Shown piece after piece: positions 43,409 to 50,201 of a stretch of 64,000 bases of DNA. The DNA comes from Haliea sp964022665 (GTDB taxonomy: Bacteria > Pseudomonadota > Gammaproteobacteria > Pseudomonadales > Halieaceae). The notes under the pieces are model-generated. The model was not told the origin of the DNA. It ran no database searches and worked only from the letters and a program-made list of their open reading frames with translations. The translations under genes were made by a program, and so were the position numbers. The stretch's first letter is position 1; every line of letters starts with the position of its first letter. The DNA lies in contig CAXIDF010000001.1 in NCBI GenBank assembly GCA_964022665.1, forward strand, positions 1-64,000. Reading direction: 5' to 3'.

Positions 43409-43749
43409 CCACGGACGCCGTCGAACACGTCCAGGCACACAGCGGACAGCCCGCTACGACGGCCGTTACCTGTATGCACCGGCGCTGGCACGATGGCATG
43501 CGCTTTGCAGTGTGTTGCGCATGGTGGCCCGTTAACTATCAGTCAGGGAAGACAGACTACAGGGACGTAGCCTCGCGTACAGGGAAAGCCCGGGAAGGGC
43601 ACGGGCCACCACACTCATCACGCGCCGCCGCCGGGAGCCCGGCAGGGCCTGAATTTTGTTATAAATGCCACAAAATTTTGATTTACTCACCGAAAACACT
43701 GAGTGATATTGCGCCGAAATCGAGGCTGTAAATCATCAGGAGGTGACTT
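43409..43749. other. intergenic region with promoter-like elements
   Basis: This 341-base stretch holds no convincing gene. The first 240 bases are GC-rich. The last 100 are AT-rich and contain an inverted repeat AATTTTGT-N10-ACAAAATT (43652-43677) with TATAAA inside it, a short ACTCA...TGAGT dyad just after, and the consensus AGGAGGTGA ribosome site before the ATG at 43750. The open frame at 43474-43731 has no ribosome site and no recognisable sequence. Confidence 0.6.
43652..43677. promoter_or_regulatory. inverted repeat, candidate operator
   Basis: Perfect 8-base arms AATTTTGT (43652-43659) and ACAAAATT (43670-43677) around ten bases. TATAAA (43660-43665) within the loop could be a -10. 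It lies about 75 bases before the PA3496-like gene. Looks like a dimeric regulator site overlapping the promoter. Confidence 0.4.
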
Positions 43750-43971
43750 ATGACTGAACGCACGCAGGAACAGGCAAACTCCGACAGCCTGGATGATATG
43801 TTCGAACCCGCGCTGCTGGACATGAGCGACGACGACTTCGACGATGCGATCCCGGTATCCACCGAGAAACAGCGCCTCGCTGAGAAGCGTCGGCGCGCGG
43901 AACAGCGGATTGAACAGCGTCGGCTGCGCGAAGAACTGGGCTACTACGACCTGGAACTGGGCGACTTCTAG
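43750..43971 (+). CDS. PA3496-like small charged protein
   Basis: Protein of 73 residues. The N-terminal half is strongly acidic (SDDDFDDAIPVS). A highly basic/charged helix KQRLAEKRRRAEQRIEQRRLREEL follows, and the ending is YYDLELGDF. The layout resembles the PA3496 family of small proteins in Pseudomonas and relatives, sometimes named putative envelope integrity proteins, without a known mechanism. A consensus AGGAGGTGA before the ATG predicts high translation. It lies 113 bases ahead of the B12-radical SAM gene on the same strand. The family link is from pattern memory and deserves a search. Confidence 0.7.
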   Translation: MTERTQEQANSDSLDDMFEPALLDMSDDDFDDAIPVSTEKQRLAEKRRRAEQRIEQRRLREELGYYDLELGDF

Positions 43972-44084
43972 CACTCACCGGTGAGCGCCTATCAGCGCCC
44001 ACCGCGTCCCCCGGTAGCCGAAATTCTGGGCATTGCTCCCGCAATTCGCTACATTGCAACGTCACTCTTGTTGGAGCACGTCGC

Positions 44085-45962
44085 GTGCAGCGCCCCGTCT
44101 GGCTACTGAGCATGGACTCAGAGCAATTCAATGCCCCGCCCACCACCACCGCGGGCCTGTCATCTTACTACCGGCGCTACGGCGCACGCAGTGCCGAAAC
44201 CCATATCGACCTGGTTCACTTCCAGCACGCGGATGACATTAAGCGCTGGCTCGGCGAGTGGTCCGCGACGGGGCCCGCACAGGTGCGTGCGGCTGCCGCT
44301 GCCGGCCTGCGGCCCACACTCGGCTTCAGCGTCTATACGTGGAATGCGGCCGAGTTTCTGGCGCTGGCTCACCAGCTGCGCCAGCTCGCACCGGAGCTGA
44401 CGCTGATTGCCGGCGGCCCACATGTACAACAGGCAGAGGACTACGTGGGCGAAGAGGCACTGGACGTCGTGTTCCTCGGAGAGGCCGAGGTGACATTGCA
44501 GGAGTTCCTCGACAGCGCAACACCGGCCGACTGGCCCCAGATCAACGGGCTTGCCTACCTCCGGGAGGGTGCCGTGATGCGCACGGCGCCCCGCGAGCGC
44601 TGCCGCGAACTGGATACCTTCCCCTCACCCCTTGATGTGCTGGAACTGACGCACCCGGACGGCCGCCCGCGGTATGACGCCATCGCCTACGAAACCAGCC
44701 GCGGCTGTCCCTTCAAATGCGCGTTCTGCGAATGGGGTACTGGCGCCATCGGCAGCAAGATGTACCAGTGGTCGCTGGACCGTGTGCGCAGCGACTGGGA
44801 AAAGATTGTTGCCGCCGGTATCGCCAACATCTGGCTGGCGGACTCCAACTTCGGCGCCCTCAAGCAGGACCTGGCAAAGGCGCAGATGATCGTGGAACTG
44901 AAGGATCGAACAGGGCTGCCGCGCAGCTTCGCCACGTCCTGGTCAAAGAAGCACAGCCGACAGGTGCAGGAAATTGCCCTGCTGCTGCACCGCAACCAGT
45001 TGCTGCCCCACTATCAGCTCGCCCTGCAGAGCCTCACGCCCGAGGCGCTGCGGCTCAGCAACCGGCAGAACATGAGCGCCAATGAGTACCAGCCGATTGC
45101 GCGACAAATGTCCGAACAGGGCGTGCCCATCGCTGCCGAACTCATCTGGGGTCTGCCGGGGGACAACCTGGCGGATTTCGAGCGCAATCTGGATACGCTG
45201 CTGGCGACCTTCCCCAACATCAACATCTTCGGCTACACCTTGCTCCCCGGCACCGAATTCTATGCGCGGCGCGAGGAATATCGCATCGAAGCCATTCCCG
45301 TCGCCGGCTACGGCAAAGCGAAAGGTGAGTACGTGGTGGGCTGTCACAGCTTTTCCCGCGATGAGGGCGAGGAGGGCTACTTCCTCATCAGCGCCCATAT
45401 CCTGCTGGTACACGGCTATATCATGCCCCTGACCACGCGGCTGCTGGCGCTTACGGGTGCCGTGCCGGTGTCACCCCTGCTGCGCGAATGCCTGCGCGCC
45501 ATCATCGCAGTGGTTCAAAGCGAGCTCTGTGAGCTGGACCCGAATGATCGCATGGCGGTGTATGAACAGCGCAACGCCATTTATCTGGCTGCGCTCGCCT
45601 CTCCCGAGCTGCTCTACAGCACGCTCACCCAAGTCATCTCGGGGCATTGCCGCGAGCACGGACAGAACCCGCAGCCCGTATTGCAGGTACTGGCGCTGGA
45701 CCGCGCCCTGTGCCCGCGGGTGGGGCCAGAGCAGGATACGCTCGAGCACTTCGACTTCGCCGCCGACCAGGTGCAACAGGCGCTCTCGGCCATGAACCTG
45801 CCGGGGGAGAGCCTGGCACAGGAGCCCTGCACCCTGCGCGTCCGGCACCCGGGCGGCGTGGGTGACATCCTGCGCGATGCCGATGGTGGCAGCTGGTTGC
45901 GCGGGGTTGTGCTGGCCCGTGAAGATAGCACTTCAGCTACACTGGCAGTCGCGCTAGCATAG
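44085..45962 (+). CDS. cobalamin-binding radical SAM enzyme
   Basis: Protein of 625 residues, GTG start with GGAG upstream. Residues about 38-150 form a B12-binding Rossmann-like domain (TLIAGGPHVQQAEDYVGEEA, VVFLGEAEVTLQEFL) without an evident D-x-H-x-x-G motif, as in many base-off/His-off members. The radical SAM core starts YETSRGCPFKCAFCEWG, with cluster cysteines C208, C212 and C215. It continues through LADSNFGALKQD, LALQSLTPEALRL and AELIWGLPGD. The last 170 residues form a helical C-terminal domain not recognised. This is the class B methyltransferase-like architecture; some members methylate unreactive carbons. Substrate unknown. Confidence 0.9.
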   Translation: MQRPVWLLSMDSEQFNAPPTTTAGLSSYYRRYGARSAETHIDLVHFQHADDIKRWLGEWSATGPAQVRAAAAAGLRPTLGFSVYTWNAAEFLALAHQLRQLAPELTLIAGGPHVQQAEDYVGEEALDVVFLGEAEVTLQEFLDSATPADWPQINGLAYLREGAVMRTAPRERCRELDTFPSPLDVLELTHPDGRPRYDAIAYETSRGCPFKCAFCEWGTGAIGSKMYQWSLDRVRSDWEKIVAAGIANIWLADSNFGALKQDLAKAQMIVELKDRTGLPRSFATSWSKKHSRQVQEIALLLHRNQLLPHYQLALQSLTPEALRLSNRQNMSANEYQPIARQMSEQGVPIAAELIWGLPGDNLADFERNLDTLLATFPNINIFGYTLLPGTEFYARREEYRIEAIPVAGYGKAKGEYVVGCHSFSRDEGEEGYFLISAHILLVHGYIMPLTTRLLALTGAVPVSPLLRECLRAIIAVVQSELCELDPNDRMAVYEQRNAIYLAALASPELLYSTLTQVISGHCREHGQNPQPVLQVLALDRALCPRVGPEQDTLEHFDFAADQVQQALSAMNLPGESLAQEPCTLRVRHPGGVGDILRDADGGSWLRGVVLAREDSTSATLAVALA

Positions 45963-45991
45963 GTGGATATTCACAGGGGAGTTACTGGGTC

Positions 45992-46198
45992 ATGCCAGAA
46001 TTGAAACGCGAAGTCCGGCCAGTGGAAGTCAATTATGTGTGCGATGCCTGCGGTAAGGGCATGATGACGGCCTGCGGCGACATGGATCCGAAAACCGGTA
46101 ACATCGACCACCGTTGCATGATCTGTGACCACCAGCAGGTTTTCACCTGGCGCCCCTACCCCCGTATCGAGCACATCGGGCTCGACGAGACACTCTAG
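45992..46198 (+). CDS. small zinc-ribbon-like protein
   Basis: Protein of 68 residues with C17-x2-C20 and C42-x2-C45 knuckles plus C28 and H40 (YVCDACGKGMMTACGD ... HRCMICDHQQVF), a typical zinc ribbon in which the two C-x2-C pairs form the site. The ribosome site GGGGAG is upstream. It lies 29 bases after the radical SAM gene on the same strand and is probably cotranscribed. No family recalled; could be an adaptor or metal-binding partner. Convergent with puuA. Confidence 0.75.
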   Translation: MPELKREVRPVEVNYVCDACGKGMMTACGDMDPKTGNIDHRCMICDHQQVFTWRPYPRIEHIGLDETL

Positions 46199-46214
46199 GC
46201 CACCAGGGCCGGCA

Positions 46215-47564
46215 CTACACCTGCAACAGCAGGTGCTCGCGCTCCCAGGAGCTTATCACCCGGTTGAACTCCTCGAACTCGTCCAGCTTCACCGCGGCAT
46301 AGGCCCGCAGGAAAAGATCGCCAAACATGTCCTGCAATTCCGCCGTGTTGTGCAGGTTGCGCAGGCCTTCCTCGAGCGTACGGGCTACCGCTACATCGTC
46401 TTCGTTTGCCGTACCCTGGTGCGGCTCGGTGGGGCTCAGCCCCTGCTTCATTCCCAGGTAGCCGCTGGCCAAGGTGGCGGCAATGGCGAGGTAGGGGTTG
46501 GCATCGGCACCCGGGAACCGGTTCTCCACCCGGGTCGCCTCGGGCGGCCCCCAGGGCACTCGAAAGGCGGTGGTGCGGTTGTCCATGCCCCAGTTCAGGT
46601 TGATCGGGGCGGCAATTTCGGGCGCCAGACGGCGATAGGAGTTCACGTTGGGGGCGTACAGGCTTATCAGCTCCGGCGTATAGCGCTGCAGACCGGCAAT
46701 GTAAGACAGGAACGCCGGCGTGTGCTTGCCGTCGCTGTCGACGAAAATATTCTCGCCGCTGCCGGCACGCACCACGCTCTGGTGAATGTGCATGGCGCTG
46801 CCGGGTTCGCTCTGCATGGGTTTGGCCATGAAAGTCGCGTACATGCCGTGCTTGTGTGCGGTTTCACGCACCGTGCGCTTGAACACAAACACCTGGTCGG
46901 CGAGGGTCATGGCATCGCCATGCAGGAAATTGATTTCCATCTGCGCCGCACCATTTTCATGGATCAGCGTGTCCACCTGCAGTTTCTGTTCGTCGGCGTA
47001 GTCGTACATGTCCTCGACAAAGTCCTCGAACTCTGTCACCGCATCGATGCTGTAGGACAGTCGTGCCGACTCACGTCGGCCTGAGCGCCCCTTGGGCGGC
47101 ATCAACTCGTAATCCGGGTCTGTATTCTTGGCCACCAGGTAGAATTCGACCTCGGGTGCCACCACCGGCTGCAAGCCCTCAGCGGCATACAGGTCGAGGA
47201 TATGGCGCAGTACATTGCGTGTCGACAACGGGTGGCGCTCGCCCGAGCGTTTGTAACAGTCGTGGATAATCTGTGCAGTGGGCTCGCGCGCCCAGGGCAC
47301 CACCCGCAGCGTTGCCGGGTCCGGCTTGAGAATCATATCCGCATCGGTGGGTTCGACGAAATCCCAGTGGTCATCGGAGTATTCCCCGGTGACAGTCTGG
47401 ATCATGATGCTTTCCGGCAACTTGGGATTGCCCATACTCAGGAATTGGTGCGCGGGAATGAACTTGCCACGGGCATTGCCGGTCATGTCGGGGACCAGAC
47501 ACTCGACTTCCGAAATCTTGTGCTGCTTGAGCCATTCGTGAATGGCCTGGGTGTCGGTGCTCAT
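46215..47564 (-). CDS. puuA: gamma-glutamylpolyamine synthetase (GlnA-like, PuuA type)
   Basis: Glutamine synthetase family enzyme of 449 residues that ligates glutamate to putrescine or other polyamines, first step of the Puu pathway. Features: CLVPDMTGNARGKFIPA and VAPEVEFYLVAK, which differ from classical GlnA; IHENGAAQMEINF; MHIHQSVV; NWGMDNRTTAFRVP and VENRFPGADANPYLAIAATLASG. The start at 47564 (MSTDTQAIHEWLKQ) has a GGA at proper distance; in-frame starts further up extend into the divergent promoter. Back to back with the puuB-like oxidase, the usual partner for the next step. Confidence 0.9.
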   Translation of the reverse strand: MSTDTQAIHEWLKQHKISEVECLVPDMTGNARGKFIPAHQFLSMGNPKLPESIMIQTVTGEYSDDHWDFVEPTDADMILKPDPATLRVVPWAREPTAQIIHDCYKRSGERHPLSTRNVLRHILDLYAAEGLQPVVAPEVEFYLVAKNTDPDYELMPPKGRSGRRESARLSYSIDAVTEFEDFVEDMYDYADEQKLQVDTLIHENGAAQMEINFLHGDAMTLADQVFVFKRTVRETAHKHGMYATFMAKPMQSEPGSAMHIHQSVVRAGSGENIFVDSDGKHTPAFLSYIAGLQRYTPELISLYAPNVNSYRRLAPEIAAPINLNWGMDNRTTAFRVPWGPPEATRVENRFPGADANPYLAIAATLASGYLGMKQGLSPTEPHQGTANEDDVAVARTLEEGLRNLHNTAELQDMFGDLFLRAYAAVKLDEFEEFNRVISSWEREHLLLQV

Positions 47565-47664
47565 ACACATTCCATAGTGGGCAAGCACTTGAGTTTGCAG
47601 CACTGCCTGCAGCGCCGCAAGGGCCTGACCGCCGGCAAAATGCGGCTTTTGGTGCAACATTCCG

Positions 47665-47670
47665 TATAAT
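47665..47670 (+). promoter_or_regulatory. TATAAT box directly ahead of puuB
   Basis: A perfect TATAAT lies six bases before the puuB ATG at 47677. No Shine-Dalgarno sequence stands between them, and transcription would be expected to begin at or next to the ATG. No good -35 at 17 bases. Suggests a leaderless message or an activator-dependent promoter. Confidence 0.4.
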
Positions 47671-47676
47671 CACCCC

Positions 47677-48960
47677 ATGCAATCCCAAGCCCACATCGAC
47701 TCCTGGTACGCCGCTACGGCCAACCTGAGCCTGTCCTTTCCCCCGCTGCGCGGCGCGGCCACGGCCGACGTGTGTATTGTGGGCGGCGGCTACACAGGCC
47801 TGTCGGCTGCCCTGCATCTGCGCCAGCGCGGCTTCAGCGTGATTCTGCTGGAAGCCAACCGATTGGCGTGGGGGGCATCGGGCCGCAACGGCGGGCATGT
47901 GGGCACAGGCCAGCGCGCCGGGCAGGCACAACTGGAAAAGTGGGTGGGCCAGGCGCAGGCGCAGGCGCTGTGGCAGCTGGGGCTGGAAGCGGTTGAGACC
48001 GTGTGTGACCTGGTCGCCGAGCACAACATCGATTGTGACCTGCGCAGCGGCAATCTGCATGTCGCCTCCAAGCCCGGTGATGCCGCTGAACTCGCCGCCG
48101 AGGTCGACCACCTGAACCGGGTCTACCACTACGACGACCTTCGCTACGTGGAAGCCGATGAGCTGGCAGGCATGACCTCCGGGCAGGGTTTTCATGGCGC
48201 AACGCTGGACAGCGGCGCACGCCACCTGCACCCACTCAACTATGCGCTGGGGCTGGCACGCGCCGCTGCCGACGCGGGCGCCACCCTGCACGAAGGAAGC
48301 CGGGTGACACACTACCGGGAGAACGGCAAAGTGCAGGTATCCACCGCGGCAGGCAGCGTAAGCTGCGATTACCTGGTGCTGGCCTGCAACGGCTATCTGG
48401 AGCGCCTGGAGCCGCGGGCGGCCGGCCGCATCATGCCTATCAACAACTATATGCTGGCGACTGAGCCGCTGTCGGACGCGCTGGCGGCACGCCTGATCCG
48501 CGATGACTGCTCCATGTCGGATACGCTGTTTGTGGTGAACTACTGGAAGCTGTCCGCCGACCGTCGCCTGCTATTCGGCGGCGGCGAATCCTACAGCCGG
48601 CGCTTCCCGGCGGACATCAAGGGCTTTGTACGCAAGTACATGCTGCGCATCTATCCGGAACTGGCGCAAACCCGCATCGACTACGGCTGGGGCGGCACAC
48701 TCGCTATCACGCTCAACCGCATGCCCGATTTCGGTCGGCTTTCTCAGGGCGTGTTTTACGCCCACGGCTATTCCGGGCACGGCGTACCCACCGCCACCCT
48801 GGCGGGCAAGCTGCTGGCAGAAGTGATCAGCGGCAGCGCCGAGCGCTTTGACGTTATGGCCAGCGTACCCTCGCCGCGCTTTCCCGGCGGCACCCTGCTG
48901 CGCTGGCCCGGTCTGGTGGCCGGCATGCTTTTCTACAGTCTGCGCGATCGACTGGGCTGA
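47677..48960 (+). CDS. puuB: FAD-dependent gamma-glutamylputrescine oxidase (PuuB type)
   Basis: Flavoprotein of 427 residues in the DAO family. The N-terminus SWYAATANLSLSFPPLRG is typical of PuuB. The dinucleotide motif is DVCIVGGGYTGLSAALHLRQRG (about 31-52, G-x-G-x-x-G), followed by GASGRNGGHVGTGQ. The C-terminal FAD region has YGWGGTLAITLNRMPDFG and YAHGYSGHGVPTATLAGKLLAE. PuuB oxidises gamma-glutamylputrescine to the aminoaldehyde with peroxide formation. Divergent from puuA (113 bases between starts). The next gene, epmB, begins eight bases after the stop. Confidence 0.9.
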   Translation: MQSQAHIDSWYAATANLSLSFPPLRGAATADVCIVGGGYTGLSAALHLRQRGFSVILLEANRLAWGASGRNGGHVGTGQRAGQAQLEKWVGQAQAQALWQLGLEAVETVCDLVAEHNIDCDLRSGNLHVASKPGDAAELAAEVDHLNRVYHYDDLRYVEADELAGMTSGQGFHGATLDSGARHLHPLNYALGLARAAADAGATLHEGSRVTHYRENGKVQVSTAAGSVSCDYLVLACNGYLERLEPRAAGRIMPINNYMLATEPLSDALAARLIRDDCSMSDTLFVVNYWKLSADRRLLFGGGESYSRRFPADIKGFVRKYMLRIYPELAQTRIDYGWGGTLAITLNRMPDFGRLSQGVFYAHGYSGHGVPTATLAGKLLAEVISGSAERFDVMASVPSPRFPGGTLLRWPGLVAGMLFYSLRDRLG

Positions 48961-48967
48961 GCAGCGC

Positions 48968-49990
48968 ATGTCGTCCCCGATCCCCCTGCACAACACACTG
49001 GCCTCCGGCAGCGACTGGCAGGCCGCACTGCGCGACCTGATCAGCTCACCCGCTGAACTCTGTGCCGCCCTGGAGATCCCCCCCGCGGCACTGGGCTGGA
49101 GTGAGGCAGCGCGGCAATCCTTCCCGTTGCGTGTACCGCGCGCCTTCGTGTCGCGCATGCGGCCGGGCGACTCACGGGACCCCCTCCTGCTGCAGGTGCT
49201 TGCCGGTGCACAGGAAATGCAACCGGCGCCGGGGTTCAGCGCCGACCCGACCGGTGAAACCGGCAGCGCCAACCCGCACCCGGGCATTATTCACAAGTAC
49301 CACGGGCGGGTATTGCTGATCGTCACCGGCAGCTGCGCCATTCATTGCCGGTATTGTTTCCGCAGGCATTTCCCCTATGCCGATAACCAGAACAGCCGCA
49401 GCGAGTGGTCTACCGCGCTGGAGTATATCGCGCGGGATGAGAGCATCAGCGAAGTCATATTGAGTGGCGGCGACCCGCTGATGGCCAACGACAAACAGCT
49501 GGCAGCGCTAGTGGCGCAGATTGCGGATATTGCGCACGTAAGACGCCTGCGGGTGCACACCCGCCTGCCGATTGTCATTCCCCAGCGGATCACCGAAGGC
49601 CTGCTGCAGGTCTTCACCCACTCACGCCTGCAGTGCACAGTGGTGGTGCACAGCAACCACGCCAATGAAATCGACACCGATGTGGCGGCGGCTTTTGCCC
49701 GCCTGCGCGCCGCGGGTATCACCCTGCTCAATCAGGCCGTGCTGCTGGCAGGCATCAACGACTCGACGGCAGCGCTGGTCGCACTCAGCGAGCGTCTGTT
49801 TGAGGCCGGTGCACTACCCTACTACCTGCACCTGCTCGACCGGGTGGACGGTGCCGCGCACTTTGAAGTGGACCGCGCACAAGCCCTGGCGTTGCACCGG
49901 GAGATGGCTGCACGCCTGCCCGGCTACCTGCTGCCACGACTGGTTCAGGAGGTAGCCGGGGCACCCTCCAAGCTCGATGTAGGGACCTGA
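48968..49990 (+). CDS. epmB: EF-P lysine 2,3-aminomutase EpmB
   Basis: Radical SAM, PLP-dependent aminomutase of 340 residues that makes (R)-beta-lysine for modification of elongation factor P. Visible: GIIHKYHGRVLLIVTGSCAIHCRYCFRRHFPY with cluster motif C-x3-C-x2-C, EVILSGGDPLMANDK, RLRVHTRLPIVIPQRI, NHANEID and LLNQAVLLAGINDS. PLP-binding Lys is expected in the C-terminal segment. The first 80 residues match the EpmB-specific N-terminus, and the size fits EpmB (about 340) rather than clostridial KamA (about 416). efp and epmA are not adjacent. The ATG at 48968 follows GAGCAG. Confidence 0.92.
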   Translation: MSSPIPLHNTLASGSDWQAALRDLISSPAELCAALEIPPAALGWSEAARQSFPLRVPRAFVSRMRPGDSRDPLLLQVLAGAQEMQPAPGFSADPTGETGSANPHPGIIHKYHGRVLLIVTGSCAIHCRYCFRRHFPYADNQNSRSEWSTALEYIARDESISEVILSGGDPLMANDKQLAALVAQIADIAHVRRLRVHTRLPIVIPQRITEGLLQVFTHSRLQCTVVVHSNHANEIDTDVAAAFARLRAAGITLLNQAVLLAGINDSTAALVALSERLFEAGALPYYLHLLDRVDGAAHFEVDRAQALALHREMAARLPGYLLPRLVQEVAGAPSKLDVGT

Positions 49991-50001
49991 CAAAGCGCAC
50001 C

Positions 50002-50049
50002 CTGCACTCCTGCACTCCTGCACTCCTGCACTCCTGCACTCCTGCACTC
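50002..50049. repeat. octanucleotide tandem repeat, six perfect copies
   Basis: Unit CTGCACTC repeats six times without a mismatch, between epmB (stop at 49990) and the katG promoter region. Eight is not a multiple of three, so the tract shifts phase if read as protein, but it is outside any recognised gene. Copy number may vary by slippage. Confidence 0.92.
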
Positions 50050-50064
50050 AGCGGCCTTCTATTG

Positions 50065-50098
50065 ATCCTATAAAATAGGATATATATTTCTTTATAAT
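50065..50098 (+). promoter_or_regulatory. katG-dps promoter with palindromic operator
   Basis: Perfect palindrome ATCCTATAAAATAGGAT (50065-50081) just upstream of TATAAT (50093-50098). The operator covers the place where a -35 would be, and no TTGACA-like hexamer is present, as is common for promoters switched on by an activator. OxyR or a Fur/PerR-type regulator is a reasonable candidate given the peroxidase and Dps genes downstream; which one is inference. About 100 bases of leader separate it from katG. Confidence 0.55.
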
Positions 50099-50201
50099 CA
50101 ATTTTATGGGACACCCAATCCGTGCCATAGTCATCTTGCACTGCAAGGCAACGTATCGAGCGTTTCTATCAACAATTGCCAAGGTGCGGGAGGGATTAAC
50201 A

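Noticed and set aside
43474..43731. Rightward open frame of 85 codons before the PA3496-like gene
   Set aside because: No Shine-Dalgarno, crosses the promoter-like AT-rich tract, no recognisable sequence.
43750..43971. Ribosomal peptide (RiPP) precursor for the radical SAM enzyme
   Set aside because: The acidic/basic layout fits a known small-protein family better than a leader-core precursor, and no Cys/Gly/Ser-rich core is seen. Kept only as an open question in the findings.
46125..47084. Rightward open frame of 319 codons opposite puuA
   Set aside because: Shadow of the conserved glutamine synthetase-like gene.
50002..50049. CRISPR-like array
   Set aside because: Repeats are eight bases, directly adjoining, without spacers; it is a simple tandem repeat.
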